40,533 nucleotides of DNA from Gammaproteobacteria bacterium (GTDB lineage: Bacteria > Pseudomonadota > Gammaproteobacteria > JAJFKO01), in the NCBI GenBank assembly GCA_028284465.1, contig JANQRR010000006.1, positions 1-40,533 on the forward strand. The letters run 5' to 3'. The number at the start of each line of letters is the position of its first letter. Within the stretch, counting starts at the first letter, position 1. Positions 1 through 7,600 of this stretch are shown piece by piece. The notes under the pieces are model-generated. The model saw only the letters and a list, made by a program, of their open reading frames with translations, was not told the DNA's origin and did not search any database. The translations under genes were made by a program, and so were the position numbers.

Positions 1-144
1 GCGTTGAGAGACTAAGCCCATCAGTGCCGCATAGCGTTTATCGGGTAACAATCTCAAAATAAGTAGCCAGATTTCATTAGGCAGCTCATTCGCCATAGAT
101 AGTGATGCCGGTGTGGAGCTTGATGGTGTTAGTTGATTTTTCAT
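1..144 (-). CDS. F-box domain protein, N-terminal part (runs off window edge)
   Basis: Reading the minus strand from an ATG at 144 gives 48 codons open to the window edge. Residues 1-18 are a Ser/Thr/Pro-rich leader. Residues 19-48 read ANELPNEIWLLILRLLPDKR followed by YAALMGLVSQR, which fits the F-box pattern (LPxEI...IL..L......L..VS+). F-boxes bind host SKP1 and recruit SCF ubiquitin ligases; in bacteria they are found mainly in secreted effectors of amoeba- or plant-associated species such as Legionella AnkB and LegU1. A good ribosome site (AAGGAG) lies about 7 bases before the ATG. The C-terminal substrate-binding part lies outside the window, so the target is unknown. The F-box call rests on motif reading over only 30 residues. 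Confidence 0.7.
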   Translation of the reverse strand, partial: MKNQLTPSSSTPASLSMANELPNEIWLLILRLLPDKRYAALMGLVSQR

Positions 145-236
145 GGCTTAACTCCTTGGCAATATGGTCGTGCTTTAGCTCAGAACGTGTTTTCAATGTC
201 CATATTTGCATGAGTCTTTGATATAAAAATTGAACT

Positions 237-265
237 ATTATAGCACACAGACATGTAAGTGCTAA
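237..265 (-). promoter_or_regulatory. Probable sigma-70 promoter of the F-box gene
   Basis: On the minus strand, TTAGCA (265-260) and a perfect TATAAT (242-237) are separated by 17 bases, about 95 bases upstream of the F-box gene start. A 7-base inverted repeat (247-253 with 270-276, ACAGACA/TGTCTGT) flanks the -35 box and could be an operator; this last point is inference. Confidence 0.5.
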
Positions 266-331
266 AATTTGTCTGTTTTTATAGCATGCATGTGGTTATC
301 ATATAATTTTAGAATCAGCGTTCGTGTTTAA

Positions 332-490
332 ATAAATGTTGATGAAAAGGAAATCGTTGAAGCAGTCAATGAATCAGATAGAGCTACTCGTACCCGATTA
401 ATTAGTTTAGTTGGAAAGGGTTTAGTGCTTGAAGTTGGCAAAGGAATACATGACCTTCAAAGAAAATATTTTTATAAAAAGAAATTATAG
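332..490 (+). pseudogene. Remnant of a winged-helix C-terminal domain
   Basis: An open stretch without any ATG reads NVDEKEIVEAVNESDRATRT and continues with a LISLVGKGLVLEVGKG segment, ending in LQRKYFYKKKL and a stop at 488-490. The pattern (S-R-A-T-x-x-R-x-L-x-x-L-V-x-K-G-x-L-x-x-x-G-K-G) resembles the C-terminal winged helix of Fic-family or AlbA_2/Schlafen-type proteins. No start codon or upstream portion is visible, so I read it as the decayed 3' end of a lost gene. The family assignment is by eye and uncertain. Confidence 0.3.
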
Positions 491-527
491 TAATAGAAAT
501 GAGGGGCTCTTATTATTGCTGCCATTT

Positions 528-884
528 TGGTGGAGGCGGCGGGAATCGAACCCGCGTCCGCTAGTCCTCTACTTGAGGTTCTACATGCTTAGCCAAGTCT
601 TTAAGTTAACCGTTTATCACCCGACTGGCAGGGCTCTAAACGGCGAGTTCGGTAAGGTTTTAACAGCGTCGCCCCGAACATGCTAAGCTGCGATCTTGTG
701 TGCAATGACCGTCAGTATAAACGCACAAGCACATCTATTGTGACGGGAGCCGCTAGTCTAAGCTGCGGCTGCGATTAAATCGTCGTTTGCGATTATAAAG
801 TTGCAGCGTGATTAACGAGGTCAGCTAACATCCTCGACATGCGCCTGAAAGCTTCGTAACTCGCGTCGAAGCCAGGTCGCCCCC
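528..884 (-). ncRNA. ssrA: tmRNA (transfer-messenger RNA)
   Basis: The minus strand starts GGGGGCGACCTGGCTTCGAC (from 884) and ends with a T-arm GGGTTCGATTCCC and encoded CCA (530-528), 357 bases in all. The 5' GGGGGCG pairs with 3' CGCCUCC to close the tRNA-like acceptor stem. The tag reading frame at 790-758 begins at GCA and encodes ANDDLIAAAA then TAG. tmRNA rescues stalled ribosomes with SmpB and tags the broken product for proteolysis; smpB lies directly upstream on the same strand. The tag keeps the A-N-D start typical of gammaproteobacteria but ends in four alanines, not the common LAA. Confidence 0.96.
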
Positions 885-893
885 ATTTATCTA

Positions 894-899
894 AGTATA
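894..899 (-). promoter_or_regulatory. -10 box of the ssrA promoter
   Basis: TATACT on the minus strand (899-894) lies 9 bases before the mature tmRNA 5' end at 884, in the 42-base gap after smpB. No convincing -35 hexamer is seen at 16-18 bases, so the call rests on the -10 and its position. Confidence 0.35.
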
Positions 900-926
900 T
901 CATGTTTTGTGCGAATTGTGGCTGTG

Positions 927-1412
927 TTAAGTGATCTTTCGTTTAAATAACCGTTCTTTTTCACGGCGCCAGTCTTGTTCTTTTTTAGTTGCGCGCACGT
1001 CATATTGCTTTTTACCTTTCGCTAAAGCAATTTCAAGCTTAACCCGGTTATGTTTCCAATACATGGCAAGTGGCACGATAGTATAGCCTTTGCGCTCGAT
1101 ACCACCGATTAATTTATCAAGTTCTTTATAATGAAGTAGCAACTTGCGAGTGCGTTGCGGATCAGCTTGCACATGCGTAGATGCCGAACTTAGCGCCGAG
1201 AGATGAGCGCCAAGCAGCCACGCTTCACCATCCTTAATAATGACGTAGCTATCTTTAAGTTGCACTCGGCCCGCACGGATGCTTTTTACTTCCCAACCTT
1301 GTAGCACTAAACCGGCTTCAAAGCGTTGTTCGATAAAATAATCATGCTTTGCCTTTTTATTGAGAGCAATAGTACGCTGCTCTGCAGTTTTTGCTTGTGT
1401 TTTTTTAGCCAT
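927..1412 (-). CDS. smpB: SsrA-binding protein SmpB
   Basis: This 161-residue protein is the partner of tmRNA in trans-translation. It binds the tRNA-like domain and occupies the decoding centre of stalled ribosomes. Family hallmarks include the N-terminal [39 protein letters not shown], the [12 protein letters not shown] segment and a basic tail ([15 protein letters not shown]) that enters the mRNA channel. Length is normal. The gene ends 43 bases before ssrA on the same strand, a classic pairing. A TATAAT (1426-1421) lies only 8 bases before the ATG and no ribosome site is visible, so the transcript may start very close to the start codon. Confidence 0.97.
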   Translation of the reverse strand: MAKKTQAKTAEQRTIALNKKAKHDYFIEQRFEAGLVLQGWEVKSIRAGRVQLKDSYVIIKDGEAWLLGAHLSALSSASTHVQADPQRTRKLLLHYKELDKLIGGIERKGYTIVPLAMYWKHNRVKLEIALAKGKKQYDVRATKKEQDWRREKERLFKRKIT

Positions 1413-1517
1413 AGGGCAGAATTATAAGGGCTAGCACAGTATTTGGGTAGGAAAATTAGCAAAATTCATTTAAATTCAGGTAAAATGGAATATTTAATTA
1501 ATGAATAATGATTAGCT

Positions 1518-1967
1518 ATGACAACAGTCAACCACAGTGTGTTAGTGCCTTATACTCCAGCAGAAATGTTTGATCTGGTCGATGATGTCGATAAGTACGA
1601 TGAGTTTTTGCCATGGTGTATCAAAAGTGATGTTTTAGAACGCGATGAAGGCGTTGTTAAAGCAATGTTGCAAGTGGGCATGGAAAGCATGCACAAATCA
1701 TTTACCACTGCTAACCATCGGCATCCACGCGATCGGATCGAAATGCGTTTAATTGAAGGGCCATTTCGACATTTGCAAGGTACTTGGAGCTTCACGGCAG
1801 TGGATGAAGCTTCGTGTGAAGTAAAATTATCGATGGAATTTGAATTTTCCAGTCTGTTGTTACGCATGGCGTTCGGTAAGATTTTTCAAAAAGCATTGGA
1901 TATGATGGTTGATGCTTTTAAAAAACGCGCAATTGAAGTGTATGGTGAACGTGAATATGAATGTTGA
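1518..1967 (+). CDS. ratA: RatA/COQ10-family START-like protein
   Basis: A 149-residue member of the polyketide cyclase/COQ10 START family. Seen motifs: SVLVPYTPAEMFDLVDDVDK near the start, YDEFLPWC, a central strand region ending FRHLQGTWSF, and a C-terminal helix rich in K and D (GKIFQKALDMMVDAFKKRA). Mitochondrial COQ10 binds ubiquinone and helps its delivery; E. coli RatA was described as a toxin blocking 50S association. Which role holds here cannot be told. It overlaps the next gene, rnfH (ratB), by 11 bases, the usual gammaproteobacterial pair, divergent from smpB. No clear ribosome site precedes the ATG. Confidence 0.92.
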   Translation: MTTVNHSVLVPYTPAEMFDLVDDVDKYDEFLPWCIKSDVLERDEGVVKAMLQVGMESMHKSFTTANHRHPRDRIEMRLIEGPFRHLQGTWSFTAVDEASCEVKLSMEFEFSSLLLRMAFGKIFQKALDMMVDAFKKRAIEVYGEREYEC

Positions 1968-2229
1968 AGTCGTTTATGCAACGCCTAAGCAACAAGTATT
2001 ATTATCATTACAGCTTGTGGCACCTTGTAGCGTGCAACAGGCAATAATGCAATCTGGGATTTTGCAACAATGTCCTGCTATTGATCTCGATCAAAATACG
2101 GTTGGCATATTTAGTAAACGAGTTGAACTGACTGATCTCGTGAAAGATGGCGATCGCGTTGAGATCTATCGGCCGTTGATCATTGATCCAAAGCAAGCAC
2201 GACGTTTGCGAGCGGCGCGCAAAAAATAA
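1957..2229 (+). CDS. rnfH: RnfH family ubiquitin-fold protein (RatB)
   Basis: About 90 residues starting MNVEVVYATPKQQVLLSLQL. The body matches the RnfH/UPF0125 beta-grasp family: V.YA.P..Q.L..L.V, the VQQAIMQSGILQQCPAIDL segment, VGIFSKRVELTDLVKDGDRV and the nearly invariant EIYRPLIIDPKQARRLRA. The start at 1957 is preferred because longer in-frame forms lie inside ratA and add residues not found in the family. It overlaps the end of ratA by 11 bases and is probably translationally coupled. Function is poorly known. The name comes from genetic linkage to rnf electron-transport genes in other species; no rnf genes are here. Confidence 0.9.
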   Translation: MNVEVVYATPKQQVLLSLQLVAPCSVQQAIMQSGILQQCPAIDLDQNTVGIFSKRVELTDLVKDGDRVEIYRPLIIDPKQARRLRAARKK

Positions 2230-2610
2230 TTATTTTTGATGATGATGTTGTAATTTTCGTCGATGTCGAGGGCGTAAAATATTAAACGGATGTTTTACCC
2301 CAGCAGACGTGTAATGATGAAGTACCCCATTACGAAAATATAACGTCAGTTTTTTTTCAGAAATTTTGTCGTAACCTATTTGGTAGGTGTAAACGTAATT
2401 AAACTCGGTCTCGCTAAACGTATTAACGAGCACTGGCGCACCAAGAATAAATTCAACTTGTTGAGATGTCATTCCTGGGCGCAGTTGATCGATCATTTTT
2501 TGGGTAATAATGTTACCTTGTTGAATTTTCACTTGGTAGGCATGAAATAATGAACACCCGGATAAAAGCAGGCTGAATAAGCAAATCATGATATAGTAGC
2601 GTCTGCGCAT
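2230..2610 (-). CDS. bamE: Outer-membrane assembly lipoprotein BamE
   Basis: A 126-residue small lipoprotein of the BAM complex, which inserts beta-barrel proteins into the outer membrane. Residues 1-19 form a lipoprotein signal peptide with lipobox LLSGC. The mature part carries the SmpA/OmlA fold: GNIITQKMIDQLRPGMTSQQ, VEFILGAPVLVNTF, and the F.YVY.Y..GY...SEKKLTLYFRNG region. The tail is unusually basic and histidine-rich (RPRHRRKLQHHHQK), beyond the folded domain. It converges on rnfH with stops one base apart and is divergent from fur, the standard gammaproteobacterial arrangement. Confidence 0.92.
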   Translation of the reverse strand: MRRRYYIMICLFSLLLSGCSLFHAYQVKIQQGNIITQKMIDQLRPGMTSQQVEFILGAPVLVNTFSETEFNYVYTYQIGYDKISEKKLTLYFRNGVLHHYTSAGVKHPFNILRPRHRRKLQHHHQK

Positions 2611-2676
2611 GGAATGAGTTCCAACTGAAAAATAATGGAGGAGATCATACCTGATGGCAGATAGGAGAACAAGTTG

Positions 2677-3090
2677 ATGGATAAAAAAGAATTACGCAAA
2701 GCTGGGCTGAAAGTCACTGTTCCACGCATAAAAATTTTACAATTTTTGGAGCATTCTAAAAATCGCCACCATAGCGCAGAAGAAATATATCGACACTTAT
2801 TGGATGCTGGTGAAGATGTTGGCTTAGCGACGGTGTATCGAGTATTAACACAGTTTGAAACCGCTGGGATCGTTAAACGCCATAATTTTGCGAGTGAACA
2901 TTCAGTATTCGAGCTAGATCGCGGCGAGCACCATGATCATTTAGTGTGCGTTGAATGTGGCAAAGTAGAAGAATTTCTTGATCCTATCATTGAAAAACAC
3001 CAGCACCTTGTTGCGGAAAGTAAAGGTTTCACCATGACCGATCATGCGCTTAACATCTATGGTTTGTGTGGGCGTTGCCAAGTTAAGTAA
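2677..3090 (+). CDS. fur: Ferric uptake regulator Fur
   Basis: A 137-residue metal-dependent repressor. The N-terminal winged helix includes LRKAGLKVTVPRIKILQFLE, the HHSAEEIYRHLLDAGEDVGL region and ATVYRVLTQFE (recognition helix). The dimer domain has the metal-site HHDHLVCVECGKVEEF and a final CGRC giving the second cysteine pair for structural zinc. The ATG at 2677 is preferred over a TTG one codon earlier because AGGAG at 2663-2667 is spaced 9 bases from it. Length is close to E. coli Fur, 148. It is expected to control iron uptake with Fe2+ as co-repressor. No clear Fur box is visible in the 66-base bamE-fur gap. Confidence 0.96.
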   Translation: MDKKELRKAGLKVTVPRIKILQFLEHSKNRHHSAEEIYRHLLDAGEDVGLATVYRVLTQFETAGIVKRHNFASEHSVFELDRGEHHDHLVCVECGKVEEFLDPIIEKHQHLVAESKGFTMTDHALNIYGLCGRCQVK

Positions 3091-3092
3091 AG

Positions 3093-3116
3093 TACCATTG
3101 ACAGTCCAAAATGGTA
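3093..3116 (+). terminator. Stem-loop after fur
   Basis: TACCATT (3093-3099) and AATGGTA (3110-3116) form a 7-base-pair hairpin with a 10-base loop just after the fur stop. No T-run follows, so it is a weak terminator at best. Confidence 0.25.
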
Positions 3117-3158
3117 ATGTCATTAAATTTATCTATCTTAATTAAAAAGCGTCAATAT

Positions 3159-3187
3159 TTGACAACCTTACTCGGCGCTTCTATGGT
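3159..3187 (+). promoter_or_regulatory. Sigma-70 promoter of the small basic peptide genes
   Basis: A perfect TTGACA (3159-3164) is followed after 17 bases by TATGGT (3182-3187, four of six consensus bases). It lies about 33 bases upstream of the first basic peptide gene, which supports real transcription of these small genes. Confidence 0.5.
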
Positions 3188-3219
3188 TAAAATAAGTTCA
3201 TAACATAGAGTATGTATCC

Positions 3220-3435
3220 ATGGCAAAAGGTAAAGCAAAGCGTACTAAACTTAAACGTTCGAAAACAGGTAAGGTAACCGGTGGTCTTAAACTTGGTAAG
3301 TTGATAAATCCAGTTACTATAGTGAAGAAGACGATAAAGGCAGCTCCCGATGTTTTTAGGGAAACCGGGAGAGGAGCTGTTAAGGGCCAACGAAAAGGTA
3401 TACGGGATGAAGGTGGAAGACGTCGAAGACGTTAG
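3220..3435 (+). CDS. Small cationic peptide with double-glycine (KVTGG) motif, copy 1
   Basis: 71 residues, very rich in Lys and Arg. An N-terminal part ending KRSKTGKVTGG (residues 12-22) is followed by LKLGKLINPVTIVKKTIKAA, a region able to form an amphipathic helix, and an Arg-rich tail ending GGRRRRR. The next gene encodes a paralogue with the same KVTGG motif at a similar position. The layout (leader, Gly-Gly, cationic segment) resembles double-glycine leader peptides cleaved by C39-peptidase ABC exporters, but canonical leaders are acidic and this one is basic. No exporter is in the window. Alternatives are a nucleic-acid-binding protein or secreted peptide. The ribosome site is weak but a good promoter lies upstream. 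I do not recognise a named family. Confidence 0.6.
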   Translation: MAKGKAKRTKLKRSKTGKVTGGLKLGKLINPVTIVKKTIKAAPDVFRETGRGAVKGQRKGIRDEGGRRRRR

Positions 3436-3480
3436 TGATTTTGTAAAGTAAAAATAGAACATGTGATAGGAGAAAGTATT

Positions 3481-3645
3481 ATGCCGAAAAGTAAACGTAG
3501 TAAAGTGAAAAAGCTTTCAAAGAAGAAAGCTGCTAAAGTTACAGGTGGTTTTAATTTGAAGAAGGCTGCGAGAATTACCCTGAAAACTTACGCAGGTGCG
3601 GGTAAAGGATTTGTGAAAGGTATTAAGAAAGGCTATGATTTGTGA
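3481..3645 (+). CDS. Small cationic peptide with double-glycine (KVTGG) motif, copy 2
   Basis: 54 residues. MPKSKRSKVKKLSKKKAAKV leads into TGG, then FNLKKAARITLKTYAGAGKG and FVKGIKKGYDL. The start at 3481 is chosen because AGGAG at 3468-3472 lies 8 bases before it; a longer frame would begin inside that site. It follows copy 1 by 45 bases and is likely in the same transcript. Both copies share K-x-x-K-V-T-G-G followed by a hydrophobic-basic segment and a GKG/GAVKG...KG pattern, so they derive from one duplication. The part after Gly-Gly is cationic and amphipathic, as in membrane-active peptides. Function unknown; export or DNA binding are both possible. Confidence 0.6.
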   Translation: MPKSKRSKVKKLSKKKAAKVTGGFNLKKAARITLKTYAGAGKGFVKGIKKGYDL

Positions 3646-3665
3646 AAGGCCTTAGAAAAGGCTAT

Positions 3666-3854
3666 TTAACGGCACACCGACCAATAAATCCAGCCGCCAA
3701 TGGCGAGTAAAATAATTACGCCGAGATAGTTCGCTAAAAATTGCCAGTGTTGCGGCATTAAAGTGAGCACATCTGGAGAGTGTGCAAATGCAAAGGGAAT
3801 TGCAATGATCACATCCATTAACGCGGCACCTGCAACTAAGCCACATGCTAACAA
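3666..3854 (-). pseudogene. C-terminal fragment of the OPT transporter, displaced by frameshift
   Basis: This 62-residue minus-strand segment reads ACGLVAGAALMDVIIAIPFA, then ends YLGVIILLAIGGWIYWSVCR. OPT proteins of the TIGR00733 type end with a ...LLASGLIAGEALMG... helix and one last membrane span, so this is the missing tail of the neighbouring transporter, read in a different frame. In that frame CGTLLACGL joins smoothly upstream. One extra base in the run of five A near 3868-3872 would restore a single protein of about 663 residues. It is probably not translated separately. Confidence 0.6.
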
Positions 3855-5656
3855 GGTTCCACAATGTTTTTGTGGGCGATCGTTTTTACCGCAAGTTTAC
3901 GTTTATTCTTAGCTAAGCAACGTTGAGTTAACAAAGACATTAAGCTACCAAAAAATAATGGCGTGGTGGTTGCTAACGGTAAGTACATGCCGATGGCGAT
4001 GCCTAGTACCGAAAAAGATCGACCGTTTTTGTTAAGCATGAAATTTATTAAGATGCATACAACGATAATAATCATACCTAAGCCGAGCATATTCCACGGT
4101 AAATTATTATGAAACACACCTTGCGTGATCGTTGCCATCAATGCTGCAGGCGGTGCTGGTAATTGTTTACCTGGATCCATGCCAGGATGGGGAAATACTC
4201 CGGCAATACCATACACATTAAACAATACTTCCATAATAGGCGGAATAATTAATGCTGCAACAATAGCACCTAGCAGTAACATGATTTGTTGTTTCCATGG
4301 AGTTGAACCCACAATGTAGCCGACTTTTAGATCTTGAATGTTATCATTGGCAATGGCCGCAGCTCCGGTGATAATAGCACCAAGATAAATTGTAATCGCT
4401 GCACCTTGTTGTAACTCATGCACAGTCACGGTTGCTTGTTGTTTTAATAGTGCGTTAATTGCAAACGCGGCGATTAACATGCCTGCAATAATGATCGCTG
4501 AGCCCGGGCTTGCAGAAACCCCAACCAGGCCTGAAAAATAACCGGTGATAGCAGAGAAAATAAAACCGATGATAACGGTGTAAAACACACAAGCTAATAC
4601 AAACGGAATATGTAAAGAATGCGCAAGCCCCAATGATGATAATTGAAAATTTTGTTGGAACAATACAAACATAAATATCGCCAAGATCACAATGCCAATG
4701 ATCACGATAGGCAAGGGCATGTCACGATCAGTGCGTGGCAAACGATTTAATGAAGGATGTTGTAAAGAAAACACTTTCATCGACGTTTTTATGCTGCGCC
4801 AAAACGGCTTTATTAATGTAATTAAAGTCCATATGCCAGCAGTGAGCATAGCGCCGATCCCCACATAACGAATTTTGCTATCCCATAATTGCATGATGGT
4901 GTAACTCAGATCGGTTGAGTGTAACTGATAATACGAACTTAATGTTGGCACGCCGACAAGCCAACTGATCAATGCGCCGATGAAAATACTGACTCCCACG
5001 TTAAAACCAATTAAATAACCAGCACCAATCATGGTTGCTGAGAAACCAAAGCCAAAACCATAGAGTGTATTACCGCGCGCAAACCACATTTGTACTTGAC
5101 TGGCAACAAGCTTAAAGCCCGTTTGTGCAAGTTCAACCAAACCGCCCACTAAGCCACCGATCAGTAATTCTTTAAAACCAGCAGCGTGTTCTAAATTAAA
5201 TTTTAATACTTCGGCAATAGCGCGGCCTTCAGGAAAATGTAATTTTGCATCAGTGACTAAAATACGACGTAACGGAATTGAAAAAAACACGCCGATGATC
5301 CCGCCAATTAAAGCCATTGAAACCGTTTGTAAATAACTAAAATGCATCCAATAGTGAATGATAATTAGTGCTGGAACGGTATAAACGATGCCACCAGCGA
5401 TCGCTTCACCTGCAGATGCACAGGTTTGAATTAAATTTGTCTCAAGAATATTAGAACGTTTACAAAAACGTAAAATACCCATAGCTAAAACCGCAGCAGG
5501 GATCGAAGCCGAGGTTAAGATGCCAATTTTTAACGCAAGATACGTGTTTGCCGCTGCCAGAATTATTGCCAGAATGATGGCAATAATAACAGCTTTAAAC
5601 GTGATTTCTGGCAGCTTCTTAGCTGCAGGAATGGTAGGTCGTTCTTTAATATCCAT
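3848..5656 (-). CDS. OPT family oligopeptide transporter (frameshifted near the end)
   Basis: 602 residues from the ATG at 5656. That start is preferred over an upstream TTG because AAGG sits about 9 bases before it. The sequence is a polytopic membrane protein with about 14-15 spans. It has the OPT landmarks ANTYLALKIGILTSASIPAA near the start, SAGEAIAGGIVYTVPALIII, LHFPEGRAIAEVLK, and GAAAIANDNIQDLKVGYIVG (typical of TIGR00733/OPT_Y-type carriers). The family imports small peptides or metal chelates across the inner membrane by proton coupling. The frame ends early with HKNIVEPC and a stop, just before the conserved last helices, which continue in another frame to 3666. Either the gene is freshly inactivated, the tail is dispensable, or a base is missing from the read. 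Confidence 0.85.
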   Translation of the reverse strand: MDIKERPTIPAAKKLPEITFKAVIIAIILAIILAAANTYLALKIGILTSASIPAAVLAMGILRFCKRSNILETNLIQTCASAGEAIAGGIVYTVPALIIIHYWMHFSYLQTVSMALIGGIIGVFFSIPLRRILVTDAKLHFPEGRAIAEVLKFNLEHAAGFKELLIGGLVGGLVELAQTGFKLVASQVQMWFARGNTLYGFGFGFSATMIGAGYLIGFNVGVSIFIGALISWLVGVPTLSSYYQLHSTDLSYTIMQLWDSKIRYVGIGAMLTAGIWTLITLIKPFWRSIKTSMKVFSLQHPSLNRLPRTDRDMPLPIVIIGIVILAIFMFVLFQQNFQLSSLGLAHSLHIPFVLACVFYTVIIGFIFSAITGYFSGLVGVSASPGSAIIIAGMLIAAFAINALLKQQATVTVHELQQGAAITIYLGAIITGAAAIANDNIQDLKVGYIVGSTPWKQQIMLLLGAIVAALIIPPIMEVLFNVYGIAGVFPHPGMDPGKQLPAPPAALMATITQGVFHNNLPWNMLGLGMIIIVVCILINFMLNKNGRSFSVLGIAIGMYLPLATTTPLFFGSLMSLLTQRCLAKNKRKLAVKTIAHKNIVEPC

Positions 5657-5740
5657 CGCCAAACCTTAAAACAAAAGTGTTAGCAAATCAATGGATTCTA
5701 GCATATAATATTGCCATTGTAAGATTAAGGTAGTTGTATC

Positions 5741-7600
5741 ATGCGTAAGTCTATTAAGTGGTTCATATCAATTATCGTTATTGCTATTGTGGTGGTGATC
5801 ATTGCAGCCATTGTATTTATTTCTTCGTTTAATATTAATAATTATAAAACTGCAATTAGTTCGCAATTTACCAAAGTAACAGGTCGCACCTTAACAATTA
5901 ATGGCAATATACAACTATCATTGTTTCCTTGGCTCGGTTTAAAATTGCATGATGCGAGCATTGGTAATCCAGCGGGCTTTGCTAATAAACAATTTGCCAG
6001 CATTGGTGAAGTTGATATTAAAGTTAAATTGTTACCATTATTTTCTGGGCGCTTAGAAGCAAACAAAATTATTGCTAAACGTGCGCAAATTAATTTAATC
6101 AAAAATGCGAAAGGTGAAAGTAATTGGCAGCATTGGAATAAAAACGGTAAACAAAAATTGGCAGCAATAACTAACCCGAGCGGATCACCATTAGGATATA
6201 ACGCAGCGATTAAAGCTAGTACTCAAATGCAGAAAACACCATGGAAAATCAATATTTCTGCTATCGAGCTTGATAATTCCACGTTGACTTATCGTGATCA
6301 GCAAACCGATCAAAATATTAAATTAGATCATATTCAATTTTCTAGTCACGATATTAATATTGGTAATAGCTTTCCATTATTAGCAAGTTTACATATCGTT
6401 AGTAATAAACCTAAGTTAACAGGTCAAGTGAATCTGAAAGCTAATTTGTTAGTTAGCAAAGGTTTGGCACAAATTAATTTAGAAAAAATGCGTTTGCAAT
6501 CTACTTTGCAAGGTGAAGGCTTGCCAAATAAGCAAATGAATGTTGTGTTGAATACCACAATAAACCTTAATCAAACTGCACAAGCAGTGCGCTTGGTTAA
6601 CTTAGATCTGCAAGCAGCGCCATTAATGCTAAAGAAAGTTAACGGTCAATTTCGTTATGGTGAACAAACATCATCAATGAATAATGATCTCAGTGTTAAA
6701 GGCCAATTAAATTTATCGGAGCTAGGTTTTGGACCATTCAAAATGCAACATGTGATAATTGGTATATTAGCTAAGAATAATGTGTATAGTATTCCGAGTT
6801 TATCCGCAGATGTATATGGTGGTAGGTTAACAGCTTCTGGGCGTTATGATCATTCTGGCGAGACGCCAATCATTAACATCAAACAATCATTAAAAAATAT
6901 GCAAGCTGGGCCGTTGATGGCAACGTTGGGTTTGCAAGTTAGTTTGATCAATTACGGTGTGTATGCGTCATCGATGTTTAATAAACTTTGGCAGTTATTC
7001 ACCACTCACGTGCAAGGAAATGCTAACTTTAATACGGAATTAACTACTCAAGGTAAAAACGCGCAAGCACTACGATCGAACTTACACGGCAAATTAGCAT
7101 TTGCTTTCAAAGATGGTGCGATTAAAGGCATTAACATTGGCTATTTGATAAACCTTGGCACTGCGTTGATAAATCGCCAAACGCCACCCCAACGAACCAC
7201 AAGCCCAACGCAAACAACCTTTGGTTTATTGCAAGGTAGTTTTAGTGTACGTAATGGAATTGCTAGCAGCAATGATTTGCTATTAGAGTCACCGTTATTA
7301 CGAGTGACCGGCAAAGGTTCAGCAAACTTAAGCAATAATACGTTAAATTTCATGCTTAAAGCTACTCAGTTAAGACAAAAAACCGTAGGTGGACAACAAG
7401 TTAATGTGCCGAGTAAATTGGTCATTCCATTATTGGTTAAAGGAACTTTACAACAACCAACGATCCGCCCTGATATGCAAACGATTTTGCTATTACAAGG
7501 AAAACAACAAATTGATAAAGAGATCGATAAAAATATTGGGGGTAGTTTTGGTAAAACCTTGAAGAAAAAACTTAATCAGCTTGAAAATTTGCTGGAATAA
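5741..7600 (+). CDS. AsmA family protein
   Basis: 619 residues. The N-terminus is a signal anchor (residues about 6-28, IKWFISIIVIAIVVVIIAAI) followed by NNYKTAISSQFTKVTGRTLT and INGNIQLSLFPWLGLKLHDA, the AsmA_N signature. The middle is beta-rich (a bridge-like repeating beta-groove is expected). The C-terminal part holds the AsmA_2 segment FAFKDGAIKGINIGYLINLG and VNVPSKLVIPLLVKGTLQQP TIRPD. AsmA-like proteins sit in the inner membrane with a periplasmic domain and are implicated in phospholipid transport to the outer membrane. It overlaps or directly abuts mutY, the same neighbour as in many gammaproteobacteria, suggesting an asmA-mutY-yggX transcript. Confidence 0.9.
   Translation: MRKSIKWFISIIVIAIVVVIIAAIVFISSFNINNYKTAISSQFTKVTGRTLTINGNIQLSLFPWLGLKLHDASIGNPAGFANKQFASIGEVDIKVKLLPLFSGRLEANKIIAKRAQINLIKNAKGESNWQHWNKNGKQKLAAITNPSGSPLGYNAAIKASTQMQKTPWKINISAIELDNSTLTYRDQQTDQNIKLDHIQFSSHDINIGNSFPLLASLHIVSNKPKLTGQVNLKANLLVSKGLAQINLEKMRLQSTLQGEGLPNKQMNVVLNTTINLNQTAQAVRLVNLDLQAAPLMLKKVNGQFRYGEQTSSMNNDLSVKGQLNLSELGFGPFKMQHVIIGILAKNNVYSIPSLSADVYGGRLTASGRYDHSGETPIINIKQSLKNMQAGPLMATLGLQVSLINYGVYASSMFNKLWQLFTTHVQGNANFNTELTTQGKNAQALRSNLHGKLAFAFKDGAIKGINIGYLINLGTALINRQTPPQRTTSPTQTTFGLLQGSFSVRNGIASSNDLLLESPLLRVTGKGSANLSNNTLNFMLKATQLRQKTVGGQQVNVPSKLVIPLLVKGTLQQPTIRPDMQTILLLQGKQQIDKEIDKNIGGSFGKTLKKKLNQLENLLE

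Noticed and set aside
429..686. 85-codon plus-strand frame
   Set aside because: It runs across the antisense of the tmRNA 3' half; the RNA structure explains the sequence.
2221..2237. Bidirectional terminator between rnfH and bamE
   Set aside because: Only an AT palindrome overlapping the stop codons; too weak a stem to call.
3868..3876. Programmed -1 frameshift in the OPT gene
   Set aside because: The site reads C AAA AAC, which does not fit the X XXY YYZ slippery pattern, and no downstream structure was seen; an indel is simpler.
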